This document shows, piece by piece, positions 35,781 to 43,987 of a stretch of 64,000 nucleotides of DNA. The stretch is taken from contig JAVBON010000030.1 in NCBI GenBank assembly GCA_031550525.1, positions 1-64,000 on the forward strand, read 5' to 3'. Below the pieces are notes generated by a model that worked only from the letters and a program-made list of their open reading frames with translations, was not told the origin of the DNA and made no database searches. How positions within the stretch are numbered: the stretch's first letter is position 1; the number at the start of each line of letters is the position of its first letter. The position numbers were made by a program, and so were the translations under genes. This DNA comes from WRHT01 sp031550525. GTDB lineage: Bacteria > Desulfobacterota > Desulfovibrionia > Desulfovibrionales > Desulfovibrionaceae.

Positions 35781-36166
35781 ATGTAGCCTTTTTTAATATG
35801 CCTCCGGGGGCCAAAGGGGGTGAAATAGCACCCCAACAGTTCTGCCATCTATTCAATTTGCAAGCCAAAAACTGTTTTGCTGTAGCAATGCGAGCTACAC
35901 TTTGGAAACCCTTTCGCCCGTGCGGAGGTTGTACTTGCTGTGGGGGTAGTCTCTCGCCACGCAGGTTTTAAATTTTTTGTTTAACGGTGGTGATGGTAAA
36001 TAACTAGTTGATAATCTTTAAAATTTTAAAGATGGATGTACTTTAGATATATGCCACCCACCCCCATATCACAAAACTTGCGGGTCAAGGGGCTCACGCC
36101 CCTTGCGGGGTCTGGGGCAGCGCCCCAGATCTAAATAAATCTGGCTTCATTCAATTATATCTTCTC
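35781..36166. repeat. Two family B fragments between hypD and hypE (B5, B6)
   Basis: B5 (about 35800-35905) matches the family B front: GGGGGCCAAAGGGGGTGAAA, CCAAAAACTGTTTTGCTG, GCGAGCTACAC. B6 (36078-36152) has the outer ends joined by a short middle: TTGCGGGTCAAGGGGCTCAC, GCGGGGTCTGGGGCAGCG, then the tail hairpin CCAGATCTAAATAAATCTGG plus CTTCAT, ending 15 bp from the hypD stop. The bases between them show only an AT-rich stretch. Confidence 0.65.
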
Positions 36167-37279
36167 TTACATCTTATACTTAAAATAAGCCGCGCAGCTG
36201 CCTTCGGTGGATACCATGCATGGTCCCACAGGCTTGGCCGGGGTGCAGGCTTTGCCGAACAGGGGGCAGTCGTTGGGCATCATCTGGCCTTTAAGCACCG
36301 CGCCGCATTTGCAGCCTTTTATCTCCGGCACGTCGGGCAGGGTAAGGTCAAATTCCTTCCAGGCGTCAAAGGCGGCGTAAGGCGCACGCATAAACAGGCC
36401 GCTTTGCGGCACGCTCCCTATACCGCGCCAGAGGGCATCGCCGGTTTCAAACACTTCGTCCATAATGCGGCGGGCTTTTGGGTTGCCCTGGTCGGCTACC
36501 GCGCGGCTGTATTGATTTATAATGTCGGCTTTGCCGCCCATAATCATTTCAAGCATCAGCAATAGAGATTGCAGAATATCGGCAGGGTCAAAGCCGCCTA
36601 TTATGCCGGGTTTGTTAAATTCGCTTGCTACAAAACGGTAAGGCTCAATGCCGAGCACAGTGGAAACGTGGCCGGGCAGCAAAAAGGCGTCTATATCCGC
36701 CTCATCTCCGGCCAGCAGTATGCGCAGGGCGGGCGGCACCAGCTTGTGAAAGCTGAGGATGTAAAAGTTGTTTATATTTTTGGCCCTGGCCATTTGCACG
36801 GTGGCGGCCACGGTGGGGGCTGTGGTTTCAAAGCCAACGCCCAAAAACACCACTTTGGCGGCGGGGTTGTTCTGGGCCAGAGTAAGGGCGTCGTGTGGGG
36901 AATAGACTATTTCCACCTTTGCGCCACGGGCCTGAGCCTCTTTAAGGTTCTTGCCGCCGGGGCCGGGCACGCGCATAAGGTCGCCAAAAGTGGCTATAAT
37001 TACGCCCGGCTTTTCGGCCAATTGCAGGTAGGCGGCAACCTCACGGTCGTGCGTAACGCATACGGGGCAGCCGGGGCCGGAAAGATGGGTTATGGACGTG
37101 GGCAAAAGGCTGCGCAGGCCACTGCGAAATATGCTTACGGTGTGCGTGCCGCATACCTCCATAAAGCGCAGGGGCCTGCTGTATTCGCCCATAAGGACAT
37201 CGAGTTTTTTAAGCAGGCCCTTGCATAAATCCGGGTCGGAAAAAGTTTTGAGGGCGCTGAACAAATTTTGGTCCGGCAT
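36167..37279 (-). CDS. hypD: Hydrogenase maturation factor HypD
   Basis: Iron-sulfur scaffold that, with HypC, assembles the Fe(CN)2CO group of [NiFe] hydrogenases. RFMEVCGTHTVSIFRSGL carries the CGTHT active-site motif; GPGCPVCVTHDREVAAY and FATFGDLMRVPGPG-like IIATFGDLMRVPGPGGKN follow, and GFETTAPTVAATVQMA is another conserved block. The [4Fe-4S] cysteines are in the C-terminal segment (KGCKCGAVLKG, DCPLFGKACTP, CMVSTEGSCAAYFKY). Length 370, normal. No hypA, B, C or F lies in the window, so the other maturation genes must be elsewhere. Confidence 0.96.
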   Translation of the reverse strand: MPDQNLFSALKTFSDPDLCKGLLKKLDVLMGEYSRPLRFMEVCGTHTVSIFRSGLRSLLPTSITHLSGPGCPVCVTHDREVAAYLQLAEKPGVIIATFGDLMRVPGPGGKNLKEAQARGAKVEIVYSPHDALTLAQNNPAAKVVFLGVGFETTAPTVAATVQMARAKNINNFYILSFHKLVPPALRILLAGDEADIDAFLLPGHVSTVLGIEPYRFVASEFNKPGIIGGFDPADILQSLLLMLEMIMGGKADIINQYSRAVADQGNPKARRIMDEVFETGDALWRGIGSVPQSGLFMRAPYAAFDAWKEFDLTLPDVPEIKGCKCGAVLKGQMMPNDCPLFGKACTPAKPVGPCMVSTEGSCAAYFKYKM

Positions 37280-37498
37280 GGCTTTCTCGCAAAAAACTAA
37301 GGTGGCAACTTTTAACAGCCCCCAGGTTATAAAGAATTTTTTGAAATAAGAAAAGCCGGTTGGCAGAGAATCAATGGAGCCAGATGTTGTTCTGTAGATT
37401 GCAAAAGCCTGAAATCTGAAAAATGAATTGAATATTTAGCTGCGCGCAAGATGCAAACCAGAAATTTTTTGCCGCAAAACAGCGTTAAAACATAAGAC

Positions 37499-37553
37499 AA
37501 CAGCCCGTTTTTTACAGAAATTTCACGGTTATTTTCTGTAAAAACGGGCTGTT
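37499..37553. terminator. Bidirectional hairpin terminator
   Basis: Arms AACAGCCCGTTTTTTACAGA / TCTGTAAAAACGGGCTGTT pair over about 21 bp with a short AT-rich loop. It lies between the end of the ABC-2 permease gene and the start of hypD, both on the minus strand, and most likely ends the permease transcript, although about 190 bp past its stop codon. Confidence 0.65.
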
Positions 37554-37567
37554 AGCCGCTCTCGGAA

Positions 37568-37666
37568 TTAGCACGAACGCATTTGGAGGGCAACCACGGC
37601 CAACGGCTTTCAGGCATACCGCCTCACTCTAAAATAGCACGAACGAATTTGGAGGGCAACCACGGC
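37568..37666. repeat. Direct repeat, two 33-bp copies 66 bp apart
   Basis: TAGCACGAACGCATTTGGAG with following GGCAACCACGGC (37568-37600) recurs at 37634-37666 with two changes. A small GAGAG hairpin follows (37668-37684). Purpose unknown. Together with the terminator this accounts for the recognisable content of the 464-bp gap 37280-37743. Confidence 0.65.
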
Positions 37667-37743
37667 GCTCTCGCGCTGGGAGAGGCACATGGAGCATAAA
37701 ATTAACACAAACAAACCTTAAGGTTAACCATAGCTCTTACCCC

Positions 37744-38886
37744 CTACTCTATTACTGCCGGCGGCGTTTCCGGCATCACGTGATGCAGGCGGTGCAAAGC
37801 CAGTGCGGCCAGTATGGCGGCTAAAACCCACAGGCTGGCCAGTGGTTGGCCTACCTCGGCCAGGCTGGCCCCCCGAAAAATACGCGCAAAGCCTTCCATT
37901 GCATGGCTGGAAGGCAGCAAAGCCCTGAAGGCGCGCACAATACCCGGCATGGCTGTTGTCTGCCAGAGAGTGCCAGAAATAAGCAGCAGCGGTATGGAGG
38001 CGGCAACAACATAAAATATGCCGTAACCAGCCAGACGCGTGTAAGAGCCTAAAATAATGCCCAAAAATATTACACTTATAAAAAACGGGGTTAGAAACAA
38101 CAGGGCGTGGGTGAATTGGCCCTTAAATGGTATGTTGAAGGGCAGTGTCAGGGCGAATAAAAGCAGGGCCTGCGCCAGCATGAGGCCGAAGTAAAGTACA
38201 AGTTTCGCCCCCAGGCGGGTTGAGGGCGGAGTGCAAATAAAGGTTTGGCGCATAAAAATGCATTCGTCGGCGGTGCTCATGCTTATGACGGTAATTATAA
38301 ACTGATGGCAGATCAGCAGAAAAATAGCGGGCAAAACGTAGGCGGCCAGACTGCTTGCCGGGCTATAAAAGCTTGGCGCTTTACCAATGGCTGGGGTGGC
38401 ACGCTCAAGCGTTCCCGTTGCCTGCAGGGGTTGCAAAGCAACCAAAACCCCCATGGCCCCCGCTGCATCGTGCACCATGTCCAAAGCTCTAATGTAAGAT
38501 TTTGAGGGTTTGCTGTCGCTGTACAAAGTGACTGCGGTATGGTTGCCGCGCAAAAGCTTGCGCTGAAAGCCAGTGGGGATAATGAGCGCGGCATAAGCCT
38601 TGTTCCTGTGGAACAGCTCTTTGGCGTCCACCAGGTTCTCGGCTGGGATTACTGTTATATTTTGAGCTATATCCAGCATACGGCTGAATTTGCGTGAAAG
38701 CCTGGTATTGTCTTGATCCGCCACAATCAGCGGCATGACCGGCTGTATTTCGGTAATTTGAGGCAGGGTGTGCAAAAGGCCGTATAGAACAGGAATAAGC
38801 AAAAATGCTGCCAATATTCCGGGTCGATTAATGCACTGCTTGATTTCAATATGTAACTGGCGGATGAAAATGTGATTAGTAGTCAT
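37744..38886 (-). CDS. ABC-2-type transporter permease
   Basis: A 380-residue inner-membrane permease of the ABC-2 exporter family (YhhJ/YbhR type): one N-terminal helix (about residues 22-40), a periplasmic domain of about 150 residues (VIPAENLVDAKELFHRNKAY, ALIIPTGFQRKLL), then five or six helices at the C-terminus, including LLISGTLWQTTAMPGIVRAF and the conserved LLPSSHAMEGFARI. Such permeases normally dimerise and need an ATPase and a periplasmic adaptor. A short HlyD-type adaptor gene lies 212 bp upstream on the same strand, but no ATPase gene is in the window. Confidence 0.85.
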   Translation of the reverse strand: MTTNHIFIRQLHIEIKQCINRPGILAAFLLIPVLYGLLHTLPQITEIQPVMPLIVADQDNTRLSRKFSRMLDIAQNITVIPAENLVDAKELFHRNKAYAALIIPTGFQRKLLRGNHTAVTLYSDSKPSKSYIRALDMVHDAAGAMGVLVALQPLQATGTLERATPAIGKAPSFYSPASSLAAYVLPAIFLLICHQFIITVISMSTADECIFMRQTFICTPPSTRLGAKLVLYFGLMLAQALLLFALTLPFNIPFKGQFTHALLFLTPFFISVIFLGIILGSYTRLAGYGIFYVVAASIPLLLISGTLWQTTAMPGIVRAFRALLPSSHAMEGFARIFRGASLAEVGQPLASLWVLAAILAALALHRLHHVMPETPPAVIE

Positions 38887-39098
38887 GTGAGATTCTCCAG
38901 CAAATGAATAGGTCGAATATGCGAGGCTGGCAGTGCGTCCGGCATTTTACGCGGGCTATGCTGTTGCACGGCGCGACGATGAGTGCGAGGCTTTTGTCTG
39001 CAAAGCTCCTTTGTCAAACGCAACAAACGGGCTGATTACAGCCAGCCAAGCCCGCCTCAGGCTGACAGCCGGCGATTATTATATTGCCTGTGCGCCTC

Positions 39099-39848
39099 TC
39101 ATTTTCTAAAATTGCACATTGCGGACGTGCCTGGCCTGAGATTGGCAATAGGAATTACCGGACGCATGTACACTTCCAATCGGCGCAAACCAGCTTTATC
39201 GGCAATAGTTATTGCGTTTGAGATTACGGCCGCATCCTGCGAGGCCGCATAAATTACCTCCGCCTCATATTCCTGTTCCGGCGCTGCCAGTAGACTAACC
39301 TTGAACCTTTTTCCTGTTTTGAAGTCAGCCATGAGATCTTCGCGCACATTAAAAACAAACCAGATGTCGGAATAATCTTCAATTGTGACTAGCGGAAAAT
39401 CATAACTTACCAGATCGCCGCGCGAAAAAACCACTGTAGTCACCTCTCCGTTTACAGGTGAGGTCAGAATCGTGTCTTCAAGATAGCTTGATACCGTGGC
39501 ATACGCGCCGTAAGTCAGCGCCTCAGCTATATAATCCGCCAAGGCGTCGCCACCCTGGCTGGCTGTGCTGCCGCTTGCGGCATAAAGCGGCTGCCAGCTG
39601 GCCCGCAGAATGCTATGGAGCAGCTCCGGCGCATCCAGCGTGACAAGAATATCCCCAGCTTTAACAACATCGCCTTCTTTTACGTAAATCTCGGCCATGC
39701 GGCCGGATACTTTAGCGGGAACTATTGTCTCTGCGGCTTCGGCCACGCCATATATCTCAATTTCACGCGGCTTTGCGCTAAAGTGGGCCGCAAGTGAAAA
39801 TACCACTGCCAATGCGGTAATCCAGCCTATTATTGTTAGTTTTTTCAT
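39099..39848 (-). CDS. HlyD-family periplasmic adaptor (short)
   Basis: A 249-residue membrane-fusion protein with one N-terminal anchor helix (LTIIGWITALAVVFSLAAHF). The lipoyl/barrel-sandwich halves are AAETIVPAKVSGRMAEIYVKEGD and DTILTSPVNGEVTTVVFSRG, and a beta-barrel domain follows (LVTIEDYSDIWFVFNVREDL). The part between the halves is only about 75 residues, so the helical hairpin that normally meets an outer-membrane channel is much shortened; about 330 residues is usual. It probably forms an export system with the ABC-2 permease downstream. The divergent FadL-type gene starts 492 bp away. Confidence 0.82.
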   Translation of the reverse strand: MKKLTIIGWITALAVVFSLAAHFSAKPREIEIYGVAEAAETIVPAKVSGRMAEIYVKEGDVVKAGDILVTLDAPELLHSILRASWQPLYAASGSTASQGGDALADYIAEALTYGAYATVSSYLEDTILTSPVNGEVTTVVFSRGDLVSYDFPLVTIEDYSDIWFVFNVREDLMADFKTGKRFKVSLLAAPEQEYEAEVIYAASQDAAVISNAITIADKAGLRRLEVYMRPVIPIANLRPGTSAMCNFRK

Positions 39849-40340
39849 ATCATTATCTTAATATTTGCACTGTTTTATTTATCAAAGGCTCACGCGTTGA
39901 GGCCACCACGGCAAAAATATGTTGGGCTAAGGCCCCTGATTGACCGTGTATTCCAGGCCACAGCCAGCCAGGCAGAAACAGCAAGACGCGCAAAGACGTT
40001 TTTACGCGCGTTGCTTCCTCTGGAATACTTTGACTAGTATATTGGTAAGCAGGTGAGACGACAGAAGATATTATAAACTGGCAGCAATTAGGAAAATACT
40101 GCGGCTTGCTAATATAAAGTAATTTGCTGGTGTTTTAGAAAGGTTTTAGAGGGCGGCAGCCGCAAATATGAATTAAGTTGTTGGGAATAATGCGGAATAA
40201 TTTGCAAATAACACGTAACCACCCTGCTTTTGCCGTTTTTAATCCAACTTATGTTGCTTTTTGTATTGATATGCCATATTGAGAGTGTCACTTTAGGATG
40301 CCAACCGTAGTTTTTCACTCAACATTAAGTGGAGTTGTCT
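39849..40340. other. Divergent intergenic region, no specific element recognised
   Basis: This 492-bp stretch separates the HlyD-type gene (minus) from the FadL-type porin (plus) and must contain both promoters. It is AT-rich from about 40060 on. I see no convincing sigma-54 site, repeat or terminator. Confidence 0.45.
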
Positions 40341-41597
40341 ATGAAAAATTTGCGCATTTTAGCGCTGGCCTGCGCCCTTACGGTAATATCCGTATCAGGC
40401 GCCATGGCTGAAGGCTTTGCTGTTTATGAATGGAGCGCCCGTGGTGTGGCTTTGGGCGGTGCGACCATGGCGCGCACGCCAGATCCTTCCGCTCTGGCAA
40501 GCAACCCCGCCGCCATAACCCGCGTGCCCGGCACCCAGGTACAGGTGGGTTTGAGCGCGATTATGCCTTACGGCAAAATAAAGTTTGACGATTCGGCCAT
40601 ACAGCCGGCCAGCCGCCAGCACGAAAGCGACGAGATTAAAAAAGATAACTGGTTTATGCCCTCCATGTATTTTACCTATCAGGTAGACAAGCGGCTTTCC
40701 GTTGGCATTGCCGAATACACCCGCTTCGGCCTTGGCTTTGAATACGACAAAGATTGGGTGGGCGCGGCCAATATTTATGAGGTTAACCTTACCACCGCTT
40801 CTGTTACTCCCGTAATGTCATACAAAATTACCGACAAGTTCTCGGTGGGCGCGGGCGTTGAGGTAATGTATCTGGACATTACCCTGAAAAAGAAAAAGCC
40901 ATTGGGGTCGGGCGTAAACGCCTATTTTGACATTGAGGGCGACAACGTGGCCTATGGCGGCCTTGTGGGGCTGCATTACCAGTTTAACGACCAATGGGCG
41001 GCCGGTGTGGTTTACCGCCATTTCGTAAGGCATAATGTGGAAGGCGACGCCGACATAAGCATCTCTCCTTCGTCCATGACGCCTTTTGTGCCTCCTTATC
41101 TCACTGACCAGGACGTTTCCGCCACTGTAACGCTGCCGGAATCGGTTTCTTTTGCCGTTTCCTATACGCCGGTAAAGCAATTCTCGGTGGAAGCGGGCGC
41201 AATATGGACGCGCTGGAGCCGCTTTGAAAACCTTGACCTCAACTTTGAGTACATAGGGCATCAGCCCAACAAAAAAGACTGGGCCAACGCCTGGCGTTTT
41301 AATATCGGTCTGGAATACATGCCCACCGACTGGCTGGCCCTGCGCGCCGGTTACGTATGGGACGGCTGCCCCGTGGAAGAGAGATACGAAGACTACCTCA
41401 TACCTACCGATGGCCGTAACATCTACAGCCTTGGCGTCGGCTTCAACTTCGGCTCCTTCACCATTGATACCGCCTACGCCTTTGTAGACCCGCACGAGCG
41501 CACCTACAGCAGCCGCCCGGCTGACGGCGTATATTCCTCTGAAACCTACAGCTCAGGCACGCACATCGCTTCTGTATCTTTAGGTTACAAGTTTTAA
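40341..41597 (+). CDS. FadL/OmpP1-family outer-membrane beta-barrel protein
   Basis: Outer-membrane transporter for hydrophobic compounds. A signal peptide (MKNLRILALACALTVISVSG, cleavage near AMA-EGF) precedes the FadL-type N-terminal hatch: GFAVYEWSARGVALGGATMA and PDPSALASNPAAITRVPGTQ, the last matching the family NPA motif. The rest is beta-rich with alternating aromatics, and the protein ends SVSLGYKF with the terminal phenylalanine needed for barrel assembly. 418 residues, normal. ATG 40341 has GGAG six bases upstream; the in-frame GTG at 40329 lies on that ribosome site. Likely substrates are fatty acids or hydrocarbons. A family A terminator with a module C follows. Confidence 0.92.
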   Translation: MKNLRILALACALTVISVSGAMAEGFAVYEWSARGVALGGATMARTPDPSALASNPAAITRVPGTQVQVGLSAIMPYGKIKFDDSAIQPASRQHESDEIKKDNWFMPSMYFTYQVDKRLSVGIAEYTRFGLGFEYDKDWVGAANIYEVNLTTASVTPVMSYKITDKFSVGAGVEVMYLDITLKKKKPLGSGVNAYFDIEGDNVAYGGLVGLHYQFNDQWAAGVVYRHFVRHNVEGDADISISPSSMTPFVPPYLTDQDVSATVTLPESVSFAVSYTPVKQFSVEAGAIWTRWSRFENLDLNFEYIGHQPNKKDWANAWRFNIGLEYMPTDWLALRAGYVWDGCPVEERYEDYLIPTDGRNIYSLGVGFNFGSFTIDTAYAFVDPHERTYSSRPADGVYSSETYSSGTHIASVSLGYKF

Positions 41598-41604
41598 GAA
41601 TTAA

Positions 41605-41820
41605 TGGATGCGGCCGCGCCGCGTCTGAAAAATTCGATAGAGAAGGGAGGTAAACTCTTGAAAGAGTTTACCTCCCTTCCTTTGATTCTCCGCGTCCTGC
41701 GGCTCACCCCTTAGGGGCGGCTGTGCTGCGCTACGCCGTCCAATTTTGTCGTCCTGCAAAATTGTCGCGCTCTCTCATCCCACCTTTCAGAACTTTTTAT
41801 AAGGGTGTTTTTTGTGGGGT
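41605..41820 (+). repeat. Family A hairpin terminator repeat (A9) with module C inserted
   Basis: GGATGCGGCCGCGCCGCG follows the FadL-type stop by about 8 bases. Hairpin AAGGGAGGTAAACTCTT / AAGAGTTTACCTCCCTT (about 41643-41680) precedes a minus-oriented module C (41682-41768), and then the family A downstream block CTTTCAGAACTTTTTATAAG and a GTGGGG end. Module C lies between the hairpin and that block. Confidence 0.72.
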
Positions 41821-41952
41821 ATGTAAGTGCCAGTTGTTAACGTATTCTTGCTTCACTACATGTAATCCTTCACTTTTTAGTAGTAACCCCTAAAAGAAAC
41901 TGCACCTTTTCCAACCTTGGAATACAGTGGAAGTTCCTTTTATGGTAAAACC

Positions 41953-42056
41953 AAATAATAACTAATCGAAAAGTTTTGAAGGATAGGGATGGGAGAGCCC
42001 GAGAGGGAAGGGAAAGGAAACTTTTTCAAAAGTTTCCTTTCCCTTCCCTCTCGAAT
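41953..42056 (-). repeat. Family A hairpin terminator repeat (A10)
   Basis: Directly after the mntP stop codon on the minus strand. Hairpin 42000-42053 has perfect arms starting CGAGAGGGAAGGGAAAGGAA. The conserved flank AAAAGTTTTGAAGGATAGGG is at 41969-41988. With A9 it forms a convergent pair separated by about 130 AT-rich bases with nothing else recognised. Confidence 0.8.
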
Positions 42057-42058
42057 TC

Positions 42059-42628
42059 TTAATTGAACACGCCGTGTTCGAGCAGAATTTTGATGCCTAT
42101 GGCTATTAGAACCAGGCCGCCTATGGCGTTGGCTTTGTTGTTGAGGGTGCTGTTCTCGCGTATTACCATGCGGCCTATGTGCATGCCAGTTGCCGTAATG
42201 ATGAAGCAAACCGCGCCTATTATGGCGGCGGGGTACCATATGCTTACGTCCAGCACGGCCATGGATACCCCCACGGCCAAGGCGTCAATGCTGGTGGCTA
42301 CAGCCAGCATAACCAGGGTGAAGCCGCGCGTGGGGTCGGGGCATTTTTCGTCGTCAGCGGTTTTAAACGATTCGTGCAGCATTTTACCGCCTACAAGCAA
42401 AAGCAGGGCCATGGCTATCCAGTGGTCGTAGCTTTCAATATATGAGCGTACAGATACGCCCATAAGCCAGCCGACGACAGGCATGGCAAACTGAAATCCG
42501 CCAAAGGCCGAGGCCATGCGCAAAGTCTGGCCCATGGTGCAGCGCATGCGCAAACCAGTGGCTATTGCCACGGCAAAAGCATCCATAGCCAGGGCTACGG
42601 CAATGGCGAAAATTTCTACTATTCCCAT
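42059..42628 (-). CDS. mntP: MntP-family manganese efflux pump
   Basis: Inner-membrane exporter of Mn2+, 189 residues from ATG 42628. Two homologous halves, each with three helices, carry the metal-binding acidic motifs: ALAMDAFAVAIATGLRM in the first and ATSIDALAVGVSMAVLDV in the second; GKMLHESFKTADDEKCPDP is the loop between them. A longer reading from 42748 would overlap the upstream gene's end and add 40 unrelated residues, so it is rejected. I looked for a yybP-ykoY Mn riboswitch in the 100 bp upstream and did not find its conserved core. queH precedes it on the same strand. Confidence 0.92.
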   Translation of the reverse strand: MGIVEIFAIAVALAMDAFAVAIATGLRMRCTMGQTLRMASAFGGFQFAMPVVGWLMGVSVRSYIESYDHWIAMALLLLVGGKMLHESFKTADDEKCPDPTRGFTLVMLAVATSIDALAVGVSMAVLDVSIWYPAAIIGAVCFIITATGMHIGRMVIRENSTLNNKANAIGGLVLIAIGIKILLEHGVFN

Positions 42629-42728
42629 AAAAGATTCCGCTTGTTGTTTGATCGGCCTGATAATCCGATGGTTAAAGATGTGGCCCGGCGTTGCCGGACC
42701 GCGTTTTTGCGGCATGGGCGCTGCGTTT

Positions 42729-43313
42729 TCACCCTGCCAAAGCCTCATTGCTTTTTGTCAGGGTTTTGGCGTAGCGCTCGTTCTCGCTGAACAGACAGCC
42801 GCAATACTGCTGGCGATATATGTTCCATTCTTTTGAAATATTGATGCCCTCCTGCCAATCCGGCCTGAAATCTTTATATAAAAAAATCGGGCTTGGCGTG
42901 GTTGCGGCGTTGTTACCGGCCAGATCCGCAGCCTTTTGCGCGATGTAATCGTGCTGCTGGTAACGCGAATAAAGTAGCGAAGAGGTGAAGGCGTCAAACC
43001 CGCCGGCCTTGGCCTCGGCAAAAACCCGCTCCAGGCGTTGCCCCCAGCACAGGGGGCAGCGCTTGTCCTGCTGCGCGCTCACCATGCGCAGCCAGGCCAA
43101 GGTGTTGTAATCTTCAGGCGCAACGGCCCAGCGCATGGCTATGCCATAGCGCGCGGCAACCTGCTCCGCGCCCTCGCGCCGCCGTAAATATTCGGTCAAC
43201 GGGTGGATGTTGGGGTTGTAAAAGTAACCCGTAACCGTGTGCCCTTCGTCCAAAAGGCGGCGTATGGGCATAATGGCGCACGGGCCGCAACAGATGTGCA
43301 ACAGAACGTTCAT
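42729..43313 (-). CDS. queH: Epoxyqueuosine reductase QueH
   Basis: Reduces epoxyqueuosine to queuosine in tRNA, the last step of queuosine synthesis; QueH replaces QueG in many bacteria. The DUF208 signature is clear: MNVLLHICCGPCAIMPIRRL with the adjacent cysteines, YFYNPNIHPLTEYLRR, KRCPLCWGQRLE, YCGCLFSENER and SLLYSRYQQHDYI. The cysteines and one aspartate bind a [4Fe-4S] cluster and a second iron. Length 194, normal. Placed upstream of mntP on the minus strand, 100 bp apart. Confidence 0.92.
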   Translation of the reverse strand: MNVLLHICCGPCAIMPIRRLLDEGHTVTGYFYNPNIHPLTEYLRRREGAEQVAARYGIAMRWAVAPEDYNTLAWLRMVSAQQDKRCPLCWGQRLERVFAEAKAGGFDAFTSSLLYSRYQQHDYIAQKAADLAGNNAATTPSPIFLYKDFRPDWQEGINISKEWNIYRQQYCGCLFSENERYAKTLTKSNEALAG

Positions 43314-43562
43314 GCAAGCAGCCGGTTTTAAGATTAAAAATTTGGTTACATCAACTTAACAATATAAAAAATATTACATGATTATAAATAAATGCAATGT
43401 TATTTTGAAGTAACGCTGGGTTATGGATGTTATTGCCGCAAAGCGCTGCCCAACATAGCCGCAAAATCGCATCTTGAAAAGTCTTGCGGGGTGTATTTGA
43501 TCTCGGTTTTATGACTGATGGAGAACGGTGCCAATGCGCAACTATTGGAATGCGCGGTTTGT

Positions 43563-43809
43563 TAGATAGTGTAGCCACGAGGGTTTTTTTGCCTCGCGCA
43601 GGCCGCGCCTGCTCTGCCTGCGTCAAAAAGTCTTTTTATTTGACGAGGCACGTCCTGTGCCTCGCCCCTCCGGGGCGCTCGCATTGCTCGCGTCCAATTA
43701 TGCTTTCCTGCATAATTGTCGGTCGAGTACCATAAGAGCACACTCCCTCAATAAAAAGCCTTTTTCCTTGGCAGAGAACAAAAATCCTCCTCGTGACGAC
43801 ACTATCTAG
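43563..43809. mobile_element. Family D element (D1): terminal inverted repeats with module C inside
   Basis: Ends TAGATAGTGTAGCCACGAGG (43563-43582) and CCTCGTGACGACACTATCTA (43790-43809) are inverted repeats with 18 of 20 pairs. The interior has a TTTTTATTTGAC segment, a module C-like hairpin (AATTATGC / GCATAATT, 43696-43717) and TACCATAAGAGCACACTCCC before CCTTGGCAGAGAACAAAAAT. D2 and D3 share that interior but have entirely different ends. No coding capacity. The 250 bases to its left (43314-43562), upstream of queH, show no other element. Confidence 0.7.
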
Positions 43810-43829
43810 TGAAGAGCTGAAGCGGGAAC

Positions 43830-43946
43830 TGCGTCAGTTTCGCGGGATAGCGGAATTGGACGGCGCAACGCAGTGAAGCCGCCCCTAAGGGGTGAGCCGC
43901 AGGACGCGGCGAATCAGCCCAGATCTAAATAAATCTGGCTTCATCC
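43830..43946. repeat. Family B partial repeat (B8): module C plus tail
   Basis: GCGGAATTGGACGGCGCAAC and CCGCAGGACGCGGCGAATCA form a complete module C, followed by the tail hairpin CCAGATCTAAATAAATCTGG plus CTTCATCC. It lies 41 bp past the comM stop codon (minus strand) and 20 bp from the right end of D1. Confidence 0.7.
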
Positions 43947-43987
43947 CTAATGCCTTTATGTCTTTCTTGGCCTCCTGAGTACCAACC

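Noticed and set aside
37568..37666. Possible CRISPR fragment
   Set aside because: Only two units, 33-bp repeat with a 33-bp spacer by chance, no cas genes nearby and no further copies.
42629..42728. Possible Mn-sensing yybP-ykoY riboswitch before mntP
   Set aside because: The conserved GGGGAGUA-type and CAUCCC-type core segments are not present.
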